Shown piece by piece: positions 1-11,600 of a DNA stretch of 64,000 bases. Source of the stretch: Euclidia mi. Lineage: Eukaryota > Arthropoda > Insecta > Lepidoptera > Erebidae. Each line of letters opens with the position of its first letter. Positions within the stretch are counted from its first letter, which is position 1. Below the pieces are notes generated by a model that made no database searches, was not told where the DNA came from, and was given only the letters and a program-made list of their open reading frames with translations. A program made the translations under genes and the position numbers. The DNA lies in the NCBI GenBank assembly GCA_944739405.2, contig OX123197.2, positions 58,070,047 through 58,134,046 on the forward strand. The letters are read 5' to 3'.

Positions 1-1175
1 TGCTCGTCGCTTCCTGCTCATCCCTGAAGCTGTCCAGATAGTCATCCATGTAATGGTTATCTATGATGGCTTCTGCTGCTTCTGGGTACTCTTCTGCGTG
101 CTTGCGACCGTTCCAATTCTTCGCGAATATAGCTGTACACGGTGAGCTTGCCGCGCCGAAGATAATGGACTTCATACGGTATTCCTGGGGCGGTTCCTCC
201 CGCCGGTCACCTCTCCCCAGGTAGCGCAGCGCGTCTCTGTCTTCTGGGCGTATTCTCACCTGCATAAACATCTCCGTTATATCAGCTGAGACGGCAACGC
301 GGTGTCGGCGGAACCTCATCAACACCCCCGGCAACGATTGTAGCAAGTCCGGTCCCGTGAGCAGGAAATCGTTGAGTGACACACCTCTGGTTTTCGCGGC
401 GGCGTCGTGAACTATCCGAATCTTCTCAGGCTTCATGGGGTTGTGTACATCGAAGTGAGGCAAGTACCAAGTCTTCCCTGGCGTACTATTCGTGGGAGCT
501 TCTTCTGCGTATCCCTTTTCTATCTGCGAGTTCATCTGTTCTGTATATCTTGTTTTTAACTCTATGTTTCTATCTAATTTTTTCTCTATGTGTACGAGCC
601 TCCTTGCCGCGTTCTCGTAACTATCTGGCATGACGATGTCTTCTTGTTTCCACAGAAGAGCCGTCTCTATGTGTCTATCTTCTAATTGTTTCGTATGTTT
701 TTCTAACATATCTGTAGCCCGCTTCTCGGGGTCCGAGTTCGGTGGGCGTGGGTTCACTATGAGCGATTCCAGAGCGAAATATTCTTTCAGTTGCGCTTCT
801 ATGTTTTCATCTGTGGCGGAGAGACCGTTGACGAAGTGTACGGTGTTTCCCAAAGTGCATGAGCGCGCGCCGTGTAGCACCCATCCCAGCGACGTAAGTG
901 ACGCTACCGGTTGATCGTTGGGTCCTCTTCGTACTGCGTTCGCTATGAGCAGGTGCCAGTTGTCTTGACATATTAGCACTTTCGGCATGCCTATGTCATA
1001 CACCAGCTTCTTCTTGATGCCTTCGAGGTGTTTGCAGTCTATCAGGTCCTCTTCGGCGATCTTCTGCCGTGACAGGTGCAGGCTGGCTACGGTGCGCGCA
1101 CACAAAGGCACTTGTTTGCTCTCGGCGCCGCACAGTGTAACGAATGTATGGGAGAAACATTCAAAAATCATAAGT
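1..1175 (-). pseudogene. BEL/Pao retrotransposon pol fragment (protease-RT linker and reverse transcriptase), continues past window edge
   Basis: Reading the minus strand gives a continuous BEL/Pao-type pol frame. It starts with the linker after the aspartic protease (residues like VPLCARTVASLHL, then a PKVLICQDNWHLL block typical of this family). The RT palm follows, with a VHDAAAKTRGVSLND segment, an ADITEMFMQV block holding the first catalytic Asp, and a YMDD box at 41-52. The fragment runs off the left edge, so the RT C-terminus, RNase H and integrase are not visible. The matching upstream protease and gag zinc knuckle lie at 2116-2590, separated by a 0.94 kb insertion. The family is clear; activity is excluded by the interruption and by a frameshift near 2240. 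Confidence 0.85.
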
Positions 1176-2115
1176 TCATTTTAAGGGCATATTATAATTT
1201 GTAAACTATTAAGTCTTTTCTATTACCTATTGCCTTCTCCCCAGTTACAAACTAAGGAAAGGAATCAGTACATTTTTATATAAAAAATAATAGCAAAAAA
1301 AAAATGTCATTCACTATCTGATGAAGAAGTTTCTTCGTTTGATGAACTTCCTGATAGCGAAATATCGAGGTTTTCGTCAGTTTCAATGTAGGCCTCAACA
1401 TCTTTACTAAATTTCCAGTTATTAGAAGTTATCTTCCGATACTTAGCAATACCCGGATCAGATGCCGGTAACAATGCTAGACTGATTTTTACGTGGTCGG
1501 GGATGTCATACAAACCAAAAACATCTTGTATATGATTGGTAATCACGTCTACTTTTTCATTTTTCGCGATATTTTCTGTGATTGCAAAACAAGATTTAAA
1601 AGTCACTTTCGACGTACTCGCTAAAAAAAATATAACTATTATTTCGGCAAGATTTGGCAAATAAAACTAATGTAATATAAATGTACAATAGTGTTTCTAT
1701 TCGTTAAAAAAAAATTTAGAAAGGTATAATGAGGTGTTTTTTTTTAAACCTTGAATAAAGTTACAAATAATTATTTTTTTACCCTACATTCATTAATGAT
1801 CTATACTCACCCATATTAATAGACTTTTTAACAAATAACTATGTCAAGGCACTGAGCAATAGATAAATATTGTTAATAAAATGCGATACTCGTTATATGT
1901 AAACACAAGAATCAACAGTAAGCCACATTCAACAGCGAATTTATTTTGATGTCTAGTAAATGATACGAAAGTGTGTACTTTGAAATAATATTTTGAACAC
2001 CTACCTTAATTTTTTTTTGATTTGGTGTTGCCATTACGTTGTCTGGTTTCTACCAAATTTTATACCATACCCTATACATATATAATAAGTACTTCATTTT
2101 TTTATTTTTGTATAT
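1176..2115. mobile_element. Unidentified AT-rich insertion splitting the BEL/Pao pol
   Basis: The protease part of pol (right) and the linker/RT part (left) are contiguous in the family but separated here by about 0.94 kb of AT-rich sequence. The segment holds one moderate minus-strand ORF (1307-1660). I saw no convincing terminal inverted repeats, LTRs or target-site duplication, so the class is unknown. Boundaries are inferred from where BEL/Pao coding similarity stops and are good to about 30 bp. Confidence 0.5.
1307..1660 (-). CDS. Hypothetical ORF, 117 aa, with acidic serine-rich C-terminus
   Basis: Not recognised. The ORF lies inside the insertion that splits the BEL/Pao pol. The first 15 or so residues are hydrophobic and may be non-coding read-in. 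The middle looks protein-like (for example DHVKISLALLPASDPGIAKY), and the last 25 residues are acidic and Ser-rich, ending NEETSSSDSE. It could be the last exon of a transposon or captured gene; no upstream exon was identified. I infer no function. Confidence 0.3.
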   Translation of the reverse strand: MPNLAEIIVIFFLASTSKVTFKSCFAITENIAKNEKVDVITNHIQDVFGLYDIPDHVKISLALLPASDPGIAKYRKITSNNWKFSKDVEAYIETDENLDISLSGSSSNEETSSSDSE

Positions 2116-2590
2116 GGGGCGTCACACTGTGCGCCGGCTCCTCGGTTGTGTATGTCTACGCGTCGCGACGTTGGCATGTCGATCGACGTATCGCCTATGG
2201 CACGGATCGTAAACGGGTCCAGGTTCCCTTCCGTGCCGACGTGACTTCCTTGGCTATGTCTTCGTCTATGAGCGATACGGTGCTTCCGTCGTCGAGTAGG
2301 GCGAACGTAGACACCTCTCCCGTCGGTCCGACTATCTGCACGGGCACTATCTTCAAGTACGCTTGAGCCTTTGCACGTATGCACGAACTGGCGACCGTTT
2401 CCTGTTTCTCTGTATTCGCGTCTTTGGTCCTATGGGCTCCCCTATCATAGTGAAGCAACTGGTTGTGTGTAGCGCGGCATCCCTCTACACCGCACTTCTT
2501 GGGCTTGCACTAGTGTTCGATTCGTCGTATGCGTAAGCAGCGAAAACACAATCCATACTTCTTAGCTAGCTGCACGTCATACGTTGTATA
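2116..2590 (-). pseudogene. BEL/Pao gag zinc knuckle and aspartic protease fragment
   Basis: The minus strand from about 2590 reads a CCHC-type zinc knuckle end (YGLCFRCL, an in-frame stop, then KKCGVEGCRATHNQLLH). It continues into the retroviral-type aspartic protease, with LKIVPVQIVGPTGEVSTF followed by the DDGST active-site motif near 2280-2300. A frameshift near 2240 moves the reading frame, after which a GNLDPFTIRAIGDTSID-like segment continues to about 2120. This is the upstream half of the element whose RT lies at 1-1175. Confidence 0.8.
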
Positions 2591-2812
2591 TAAAACTGCA
2601 GCCGCGTTCGTACCTGTATAATCAATGGGAAGAAGCGGCAAGAAACCCAGAGACATAGGGCCCAGGCTACTTTCAATCATTATTTCAATTCTTTTTTTTT
2701 ACATCTTAAATATAATTTGACAGGGCACTGTCAAAATGTTGATTTCCTTAAAAAGTTCTCTCAGGGAATCATGACGATGAAGCTTGTAAATGGATCGAAT
2801 GATGTACTATGC

Positions 2813-3215
2813 TTAGTTTAAAACTAAGGTATTATTCACGGCTTGAGCAAGATTTCGCAAACGATTTAATTCTTGTAATGAATTGTGGTCATGAGGCTTA
2901 TTCAGTAGCTTTCTTGGATCTAGTGCACTAATGGCCAAGCCTTCAAGCGTCCTCACTCGACTTAGGGCTGCATAGGCTTGGCCTTTGGCGAATAAATTAT
3001 TGCTTAGATCCACCACAGCTCTATCTAATGTTGTTTCCTGTAGTTTGTGGATTGTCACTGCCCAACATAATATAAGAGGAAGCATTTGCCTTTCCACCTT
3101 TCCTTGACCTCGTAAAGCATAAAACTTGTAGCTTTACACCAATACCTGGAGCGCTATCCCGCATTGTGGAATCGTCAAATTCGATATATACTGCCCTTTA
3201 CTCGAAATAAGCGTA
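2813..3215 (-). pseudogene. Helitron Rep/helicase C-terminal fragment (Pif1-like helicase)
   Basis: The minus-strand ORF at 2813-3097 contains the last helicase motifs of Helitron Pif1-type helicases. These are a LCWAVTIHKLQ block (the TIHKxQG motif with Gly replaced by Glu), LDRAVVDL, and AYAALSRVRTLEGLAI (motif VI, ALSRVR). Upstream (3098-3215) the similarity continues in a shifted frame, so a frameshift lies near 3100. The N-terminal HUH Rep domain is absent. It is a truncated and dead Helitron copy; I did not identify its 3' hairpin terminus. Confidence 0.8.
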
Positions 3216-4281
3216 CACTGTTTCTTCCTTCACCGCGTGGAGGTACTCTCGGTAGCTTATGTTAATAAAATTAAGTACTTAATTGTTTAGTCCACAACTG
3301 AGTTAAGTGTCAAATCAACTGTGATTGTTGCAATGACGCGTGCTGTAATGTCAGTGCCGCCGCATAGGTATCTAGGAAAATAGCTATTTGTTGTTGTTTT
3401 GTTGTTTTTATATCCAGCAGTATTACAAATTACATTTAAACATATATGTTGCATATATTTTTGAGATTGCCTTCTAAAACCCTTTAATTTAATACCTCAT
3501 TCGACAAGTTTGGACGGAATTTTTTTTTGAAGACTTACTATTTGGCGCCTAGAATCCATCATAATGTTTTTTTTAATTGTATGTGCCCAGTGACACTCAC
3601 GCCATTAAGACAAATCTTAAGACGTATCATTTATCAAAATCAGTTGAGCCGTTGAGTAGTTACGTGGGGACATAGGAACGGACATACATATAAACATACA
3701 TACATACGTACATACAGGTCAAGCACATAACCCTCCCTTTTGAGCTTCGCCGCAGTCGGGTAAAAATAGTTTAAGAACTATTTTACGGTTCGTGTTGCCG
3801 TGGCTTTTATTTATGTGATCTAAATTTAAACACATAAAAAATATTGTATAAAATTCGATAGGTCTGGATATTGAACTCATATTTATGTAGCTTTTTATCC
3901 TAGACTTAATGCATTAGATAAAAAGCCTATTAATGTCATCATTGTATTATTCTGCACCGCAACTAAAATCTCCCCTAAACAAATAGAACACCAATATGCT
4001 CATCACCAGCTTAGAACGAAGCCTCATGAACAGCCAAACGCAAACGAAAATTTGCGCCGCGTAGTCAATGAGCCGATATCTTTTAGATAGCCACAACTAA
4101 AATAACAGAGGAGCAAACAAATTTCCCTACAATAATAGCACGCGTTTTGGTTACAAATGCGTATATTTACGTAATATGCGTAATATAGGCTACCGTTAAC
4201 GTGTAGTGCTGAACATAAGCTTACAATATATTTGCCTGTTACAACAAACTGTTCCGTGATAGCACGTGACGGTTATAACAG
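3216..4281. other. Non-genic AT-rich stretch with an interspersed repeat
   Basis: No coding signal. About 3541-3770 resembles a common lepidopteran interspersed repeat. It has a run of CATA units at about 3680-3715, followed by a block ending in GCCGCAGTCGGG. The rest is unremarkable AT-rich sequence. Confidence 0.4.
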
Positions 4282-4539
4282 TTGGATACAGCGCCCTCTA
4301 TCGTTCGAGCATACGCAATAGCAAATTTGGAACACGAAAAAATATATCGAGCGAAAAATTTGATGGTGTGTCTAAGTGGCTGGATTTTATGTTGTATTTT
4401 GGAGCTAAGTATTGGAAGTGATTTTGATGAAATTTATGTTTACTCAGTAAAGGACAATGGCAGATCTCCATACATCAAAATGTCTGAAATTAAATTGAAG
4501 CGTCCAGTATTAAAAAATATATCAAAAAATTTGGCGTAA
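4282..4539 (+). CDS. Weak hypothetical ORF, 85 aa, overlapping the start of the inverted repeat
   Basis: Not recognised. The last 90 bases lie in a repeat that has an inverted copy at 34.1-34.8 kb, where this frame is not preserved beyond the repeat boundary. It has one hydrophobic stretch (residues about 29-44). It is more likely a chance ORF or repeat remnant than a gene. Confidence 0.12.
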   Translation: MDTAPSIVRAYAIANLEHEKIYRAKNLMVCLSGWILCCILELSIGSDFDEIYVYSVKDNGRSPYIKMSEIKLKRPVLKNISKNLA

Positions 4540-5200
4540 GTTACAGAGTCTATAAATGATTATATTTTCACTCAGGAAAGGTGGAAAAAGAAGATATCGG
4601 TGTTTGACTTTTTAGTTAAGAATAAACAATGAAGGTAAAAGGAAAGTTATAGTATGAAAATTAAACAATGTAGGTAGGTACGTTTGAATTATCAAATGAC
4701 ATATGTCAGATTGACATCAAAACGCGGCAGTATTTTGTAGCATCTAACTGTCACAGCCAAAGACAAAAGCAGAGCTGCACATTTTAAATCGATTTTATGT
4801 GAAATCGATACAACATTGAAACGATGCTGTGACGTTTTTATTTGATTTAAACATTGTTTTGCTTCAAAAATATTAGCTTATTGATATAATTAATGATTAA
4901 ATATTAAATAACTGCATTTTAAACCAAACCAACTCTATAAAGGTCGATCGTATCAATTACTCATTTAATAATCGATACGGATATAGCACTCACGTCTATT
5001 CCTGTCACACCATTGTCTATGGCAACAATCAATTAATAAAGTATTCGTAATCAATTGGAATGCTTTTTATCATCATAAAATACTCCAGCTTTAACGAGAC
5101 AAAGTGAAAATATTAAAAATCGTAGGAAAAAAAACAATTTGTTTTGTTCATCTGAAGTTTAAGGTCGCCACAACAAACCCAGACCAAATTCTGCCATTGT
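4450..5200 (+). repeat. Interspersed repeat, copy 1 (inverted relative to 34085-34802), ending in a LINE RT scrap
   Basis: The sequence from the AAAGGACAATGGCAGATCTC word (about 4450) to about 5185 matches the reverse complement of 34085-34802 with scattered substitutions and small indels. It contains several ATCGAT palindromes. Its last 35 or so bases encode an RHNKPRPNSAIVL-like peptide. This is the same LINE RT segment found at the corresponding end of the second copy, where it runs on into a long RT fragment. Both copies therefore share the same junction between an unknown sequence and a LINE. Confidence 0.7.
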
Positions 5201-6930
5201 TCTTTAGTTTAATAAGGCATAAGCGTAGCATGAATAAAGTAGGCACTGAAAAATTTGTATGGTTTATTAAAAGTTAATAAATAAAATATCAAGCAAGCTT
5301 GTAAGGTCTCTAGCACATGCAAAGGAGTGGAGCCAAGATAATGAGATAAGACGCCCAGAAAATAATACACGGTCTCACTAAAAACAAGATTATATATAAA
5401 GAAATAGACAAGCTTATAAAAAGTATTCAGAAAATCTAGGAAGAAAGTGGCTACCAGTTATTGTACGAAATAAATCTATTGATTTACTTACTATGTACTC
5501 GAAGCAACATATATTTAAAAAAACATCCGCTGAATCACCCTATTCACCCATTTACTAAAAAGTTATACTCGAGCTTAACAGTTTCCCTATCCCGTGTATC
5601 ATATATGATTCATAACAATTGATTTTCTATTGTGTCTCGCACCGGACACCGAATGGGTTAAAGTTTGCAGCTATCTGTATCAACAATAATTCTTTAAGGT
5701 ATTACACATCGGATACTCAAGCCGTCGAAATGCACAGCATACATCAAAATTTTTTGCAAGCTGAACCGATATTCAGAATATCAACACGAAAATTCACATG
5801 AAAGCAAATAATTTACCTTTGACTGCGCTAATTGGACACACTAACCATTATAATGCACTTTAGTACTGCACGATTCACTAGACATTTAATTATAATTTTC
5901 ACCTTCGTTATGTATGATTGCCAAGATTTGTAATTGGCTGGATCTCATCTTGTTTGTGTGTTTTGCAAAGTCAACCAATATCGGTTTAGGAATCAGAGCG
6001 AAAAATAGTATAGTTAGTGAAATAGTCTTCAGGTTGGACTTCACTTACTCGGAAATTAACGGGCTTCACTTTAATATAGTGGCTGGCACGTAATTTATTA
6101 GCAAATTTAAGTAAACTCAAATCGTGGTAGTGAAGCAAGGCATTCAGCACACTTTACACTCTAGAAGAAAGCGATACCTGGTATTGTTTCTTTTGTTTTA
6201 TGCCATAGTCAATTTTAATTAGTCTTTTTTGAATTTGTTTTTTGTGTTTCATAATCACGAGTGTGAACGATATTATAATAAGTACTTATTTAGCAAAGTT
6301 TTAAACTCATAGTCGATTGATAAACAAACGACCGACCAAAAAACCGACAAACGGACGTTTGTCACATCACTAAAACTTGGAGAGAAAAAATTCTGCGACG
6401 GATTTGCAAACTTGTTCGTACTAAAGCGTTTCGAAATTCATTTCCTTGTCAGAACGTGACGAGTGTTATAATTTCATACACTTTTTCTTCTTCAGAGACC
6501 GGTGGCATTTTATTTAAATACTAATATGACTTTAAATGGTAAAAGGTTTCGAAGAAACAAGTCTTTTTAGATGGTAAAAAGGGCTTTTGTAAATGATTGA
6601 CAAATGGAGAATGCATAATATGTGAATAGTTTATTTTAACATAGTTTCACCACATATGCTGTGGATTTGATAGTCAAAAATTGTGCTGCTTAACGAGTAA
6701 TTTATGATTATTTCTTTCAAAATTAATCTCCATTATAGTTTAAAGTTTAGTTCTAGTCTAAACAGTATAAAGTTTATTATGTCTGTGGATAATTAATACA
6801 TGTACTAATAATACATTTTTGTGAAATATCTGTCTATAAAATTGGTTATAAAATGTAGAATTAAATAATACATATATAACGCCCTATTTTAATAAGGCTC
6901 AAATATGTAAATGAGATGATAAATTTAATT
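5201..6930. other. No recognisable gene
   Basis: AT-rich intron or intergenic sequence. The short ORF at 5619-5801 has no family resemblance. I see no element boundaries here. Confidence 0.4.
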
Positions 6931-6934
6931 CTTG

Positions 6935-7082
6935 ATTGAAGTAGTCAGACGGCAGTCGCTTTGTGGAACAGCTAATATTCTGTCAAATCTGGTTAAGCTA
7001 GAAAGTGGAACCCCGGCTGCAAGGTGTCAAAGCCCTGGATAGAATCGGACTACTGGATAGGACGATGATCATGATGATAATG
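6935..7082 (+). repeat. RTE-type or SINE 3' end fragment
   Basis: The segment reads like the 3' untranslated tails of lepidopteran RTE and SINE copies: a GTAGTCAGACGGCAGTCG word, then an unstable GAT-rich tail at about 7060-7082. A related segment with GTAGTCAGACAGGTAGTCG occurs at about 13108. Confidence 0.4.
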
Positions 7083-7729
7083 ACTTACGGCCGGTTTCAA
7101 TATTCGATCCATCCATGGATTTTGAGATTCGAGATTCGTGTTTGACATATTTTGTATGGAGCTTATGTCAAAAACGAATCTAAAATCTCAATAAAATGGA
7201 TAGCTTGAATATTGAATACCGTAGTAAGTCGTTGGCATGTAATAAACTTGCTGAGTTAAAAATAAAGAAAATTTTCTTTTACAAATAAAAAATAAAAATC
7301 CTGAATGTTTCCAGCATCTTGAGTAGCTAATAAGCTCTATTCAATTTAGATATTTAAGAATCGCTATAATTTACTTTCTTCTTCTTTTTATAATAGTCGC
7401 CTAGCGTTGGTCGGGTAGCAACTTAATAGAGTGCATTTTTAATGCTAATATGTGCTATTTTCTACTGCCTCATTAAAAGGCTTGAAATACTGCATTTTCT
7501 TTATAATTGGATCTTGATTACTTCTTTGAGGTCTCAGTTTTCGATTTTCTTTTGGAAAATGTTTTACTCTGAACTATAACTACACACGGCACATTTTAAT
7601 ATTCGTAACATAAAAATTCGTCGCTTTTAAGATGCTCAATGCTGCTGCCTTAATATCTTGTCAAAACGCGAATTAGTTCCATTTTGGCAATATGGGTGTT
7701 GATTTAAGTACAACAATCCAAGTTCTGCC

Positions 7730-8411
7730 TTAACCCTTATCTGGTATCGCTAAAAAAGGCTACGTAGGTGTCATAGGGGGTAAGAATTGACCCCAGATGT
7801 TCGTGCACAGTAATAAAAATGAAACAACTGTACACTACACATTATATATTTAATTAAAAAAAGGACTTACAATGTATTGCTTTATTAAAATTTTACTATG
7901 TTTTAAAAAGAGATCACAATATGTTTAGTAATTTAAAAAAGTAATATCTTCTGTATTGCTAGGACTTTACTTTAGGTATTCTTATTTATATAAAAACTAA
8001 AAAATAACCCAAAAATCATTTTGTATTCGTTTTTTGTATATAACTAATATAACAAAAAATAGAAACATTCAGTGAGATCACAAAAAATAATAAAATTGCC
8101 AATCTAAAGCAATTCATCTATTCATTCCTCACAATAGCTGATAATTTTCTGGTCATAAGCAGCTATTGTGGCATCATGAATTAATTCTGAGCCAGATTCT
8201 TCGTCTTCCAAAAGCTGTAAGATGTCACTGTCACGAAAAAAAAAAATATAATTTAGTATAAAATAGTAAAACATTATAGCATAAATCATACAATAAACGC
8301 GTCAAAGAGATTACCTCGATGTGCAGAGTGTAGGTACTTTAACTGAAAATACGTGATTAAAATTAAGAAGCTTTGGGGTAAATTTTGACCCCGGTTCCAG
8401 TTAGGGGTTAA
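7730..8411. mobile_element. piggyBac-like nonautonomous element, TTAA flanked, 682 bp
   Basis: The element is bounded by TTAA at 7730-7733 and 8408-8411. Left end AACCCTTATCTGGTATCG and right end (reverse complement) AACCCCTAACTGGAACCG form an imperfect terminal inverted repeat. Both ends also carry a nearby GGGGTAA...TTGACCCC block. TTAA target use and CCC-type termini are typical of piggyBac superfamily elements. Inside, on the minus strand at about 8120-8225, a short acidic peptide remnant (an LLEDEESGSELIHD-like stretch) may be the N-terminus of a transposase, which is commonly acidic. No catalytic core is present. Confidence 0.7.
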
Positions 8412-8518
8412 TAAGCCTATACTGTAATATAAATTGTAAACTCCATTGGAATATGAATTAATCTTACTGTGAGAATATAGTAAGGAACAAGTCATAATCT
8501 AGAATGTTTCTCCACCAG

Positions 8519-8697
8519 GTTGCACTGACAACACGAATGGACTCGGCACAGACGGAGTCCCAGAATTGGATTATACTGACGTGGACTTGGGCTTGTCACA
8601 ACGTGGTCCAAGGTTCGACGTAGCACATTCTAAGAACGTGACAACACTGGTCGGGAAGACTGCACAGCTCAATTGCAGGGTCCATGATCTTGGGAAT
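8519..8697 (+). CDS. Dpr-family gene exon encoding the start of Ig domain 1 (interrupted at its 3' end by a LINE)
   Basis: A polypyrimidine tract and AG acceptor at 8517-8518 precede an open frame whose first two bases complete a codon begun in an upstream exon. The peptide ends with RFDVAHSKNVTTLVG followed by KTAQLNCRVHDLGN, matching the first Ig domain of Dpr proteins and including the B-strand Cys in LNC. Dpr proteins are neuronal surface receptors that pair with DIP partners. In the family this exon continues for about two codons after GN before the donor. Here the A/T-rich tail of LINE-A begins directly after GGGAAT (8697), with no donor visible. The exon belongs with 30913-31029 and 58473-58601. 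Confidence 0.85.
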
Positions 8698-11600
8698 ATT
8701 TTATTTTTATTTTATTTATTTATTTGGTTTACCAACATTTAATTACACTGGTACAGCACAATATTCTCGAATAACAAAAAAAAAATACAGTAGTGTATTA
8801 AACAATTATAGGTAAACACCACATGCAATTGTTACAATAATTTCATAGCTCGAAGTATAGTTACTTAAGCAGAACTTCATAGAAATGGCAATACAATTGA
8901 CAACTCTTCAATTTTACATAGGCCAGGAAACAAAACTAAAATATTATAAAATGTGAAGGTGTTCTTAATAAAATTATTTTAAGACGAAAAGTCCAAATGC
9001 AATAACATTGACAGTTAAGATACAGTACTATTCAGGCAACTGGTTGAGGAATTTTTTTTTTGTTTTATTATAGAATAAGTATGTAGATCTATGCAATCAC
9101 TGTAAGTGTTTATAATTTTACACATCCTTGCATAAGGCGAATTTGACCCTAATACCGTCCTTCTGTGGGGCGGGCAAAGTGGAGTGATACAGCTGCGCGG
9201 GAGTCTAGATGGAACACGAAATTTGAACAAGGCCAACAGTTGAGGAGAATCAATCTTATGTTTTAAAATTTTAATCGCAAACATAGCGTCATTTAAGCAT
9301 CTGCGCTTCTCTAATGAATTGATTTTGAAGTGTTTTAATCTATTTTTATACGATTTAATTTTCTTTGCATTGCCTGTAGAAAATGCTAAGTGCCAAAGAA
9401 ATCGCTTTTGCACACGCTCAAGACGCAACGAGTGAACTGCATAATGTGGCCTCCAGACAACACTGCAGTACTCTAAGATGCTACGGATCAAACTGTTGTA
9501 AAGTGTTATTTTTGTGTTTATATTGCGAAGTGGCTTACAAAATCTTAAAACAAATCCCATCATCTTGGATGCTTTCGTAACAATATAATTTATATGCGGT
9601 ACAAATGTTAATTTGAAATCAAACAGAACACCTAAGTCACGGATAACGGACACCTCCTCTATCACATGCCCGTTTATATGGTAATTCGATTGAAAAATAT
9701 TATGTTTCCTAGAAAATTTGATATGCTGGCATTTAGAAGGATTTAATTGTATTCCATTTAGTTTGCACCACTCGACGAGTCTATCTATGTCTTCTTGTAA
9801 ATGATGGGGATCATCGTCGGTTTGTATTATTCTTACAATTTTTAAGTCATCGGCAAACATAAAAATTGTGGAATTCTGGAAACAGTTGGGAATATCATTT
9901 ATAACGTAATTAAATAAAACAGGGCCTAAATGTGAACCCTGGGGAACACCAGATGAAATCTGTTGTACTGCTGATTGGAAGCCATTGACTACAACAAAAA
10001 AAAATCTATCAGTTAGATACGAATATAGCCATTTCAGCAGCGAACCAGTAATGCCGTATGTACGAAGTTTGTTCACTATTATTTTATGGGGAATTTTGTC
10101 GAAAGCTTTGGAAAAATCCGTATATACTACATCAGCCTGTCCCCCAGAATCAATAGTTTCATTCAACAGCTCAGTTTATAGGACCAAGTTGGTGCTGGTC
10201 GATCGTGAGCAAACGAACCCATGCTGTTGGTCGGTGAGATATAGTTTTAACTGCCTTTGTATAAACGGACAAATCAATGATTCGAAAACCTTTGCAAACG
10301 TCGACAAAATTGAAATAGGCCTATAGTTCAGAATCATGCTTTCATCATGCGATTTAAAAATAGGCACTACTTTGGCTATTTTCCACTTTGCTGGAAAAGT
10401 TCCAGAGGACAGTGACTTCTTATATATCAATAAGAGTGGTCGCACAAGCTCGTGCGCGCAAGCCACAATAAAGACTGGTGGTATGCCATCAGGTCCTGCA
10501 CCTTTATTACAATCTAGACCCTCTAATTTGTTCAATAATTCTTCAGATCCCATACAAATATTTAGTAGGTTCAAACTATGGTCATTCCGGCATTGTATGT
10601 CGCTGTTATATATTTCGCTATAATAGTTGCATGGCTCATCAGAACTATAAGAGGATGAAAAATGGGAGGCGAATAACCCGCATATTGTTTTGCCATCACT
10701 CGTAGTCGTAGATCCATCTGTCATGACAGTGGGATACGCACTTGAACCCCCGCGTTTCGATTTCACAAGCGACCAAAACAATTTTGGGTTCTCAGTGAGT
10801 TTGGTTTCTGACGTCTTTATGAAGGCAGAATAACATTCTTTTGATAACCTGTCACACTGTTTTGTAATGAATTTCAGTTTAATACAATCCAGTGGATTTT
10901 TATATTGTTGAAAACGTTTTCTTAGCCTAAACTTTACGTTTAATAACTTTATTAAGCCTCGGCTAAACCACAAAGGGTATTTATTATTTTTAGGTGCACG
11001 TACGGGTACGAATTTCTTAATTACTGTTGTTATGACATCATAGAAAGCCGACAGCATTGCATCAACTCCACCTTGACCAGTTAAAAGCGAATCCCAGTCC
11101 TGTTCATTCAAGAAATTGCGAATAGATTGATAATCTGCTATGTGAAAATTTAGTCTTTCGTTGAGATTATAAGGTAACCTTGCTTTCTTTTTCAACAATA
11201 TTGTTATATCTAATGGAGGGTGATACGGATCAATAAAAGATAATTCACATGTACTTCGCATGACATTGCAAGATGTGTAAGTTGACAGTACAAGATCTAA
11301 AATACGTCCAGTTGTATTGTTTATAAGGTCGCATTGATTTAAATTGTTAACATGTGTAAAATCTAGTAGAATTTCGCTTGTAACCGGTAATCCACTGCCC
11401 CGATTATTCATACCCGACCAATCTATTTGGCTCAAATTAAAATCACCTATTAAACATATATGAGAATTTCTAATCTTTTCAAATATGGCATTACAATGAT
11501 CAACGAAGTATTCTAAGGAAGAACGGTGAACGGGCGGAGGTAAATATACTGCACAGAGACTCAATTGACGCTCGGTACTAGTCACAGGTAGATCTTTAAC

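Noticed and set aside
376..1184. Plus-strand ORFs at 376-633, 630-914 and 987-1184
   Set aside because: They are shadows of the BEL/Pao pol frame on the minus strand.
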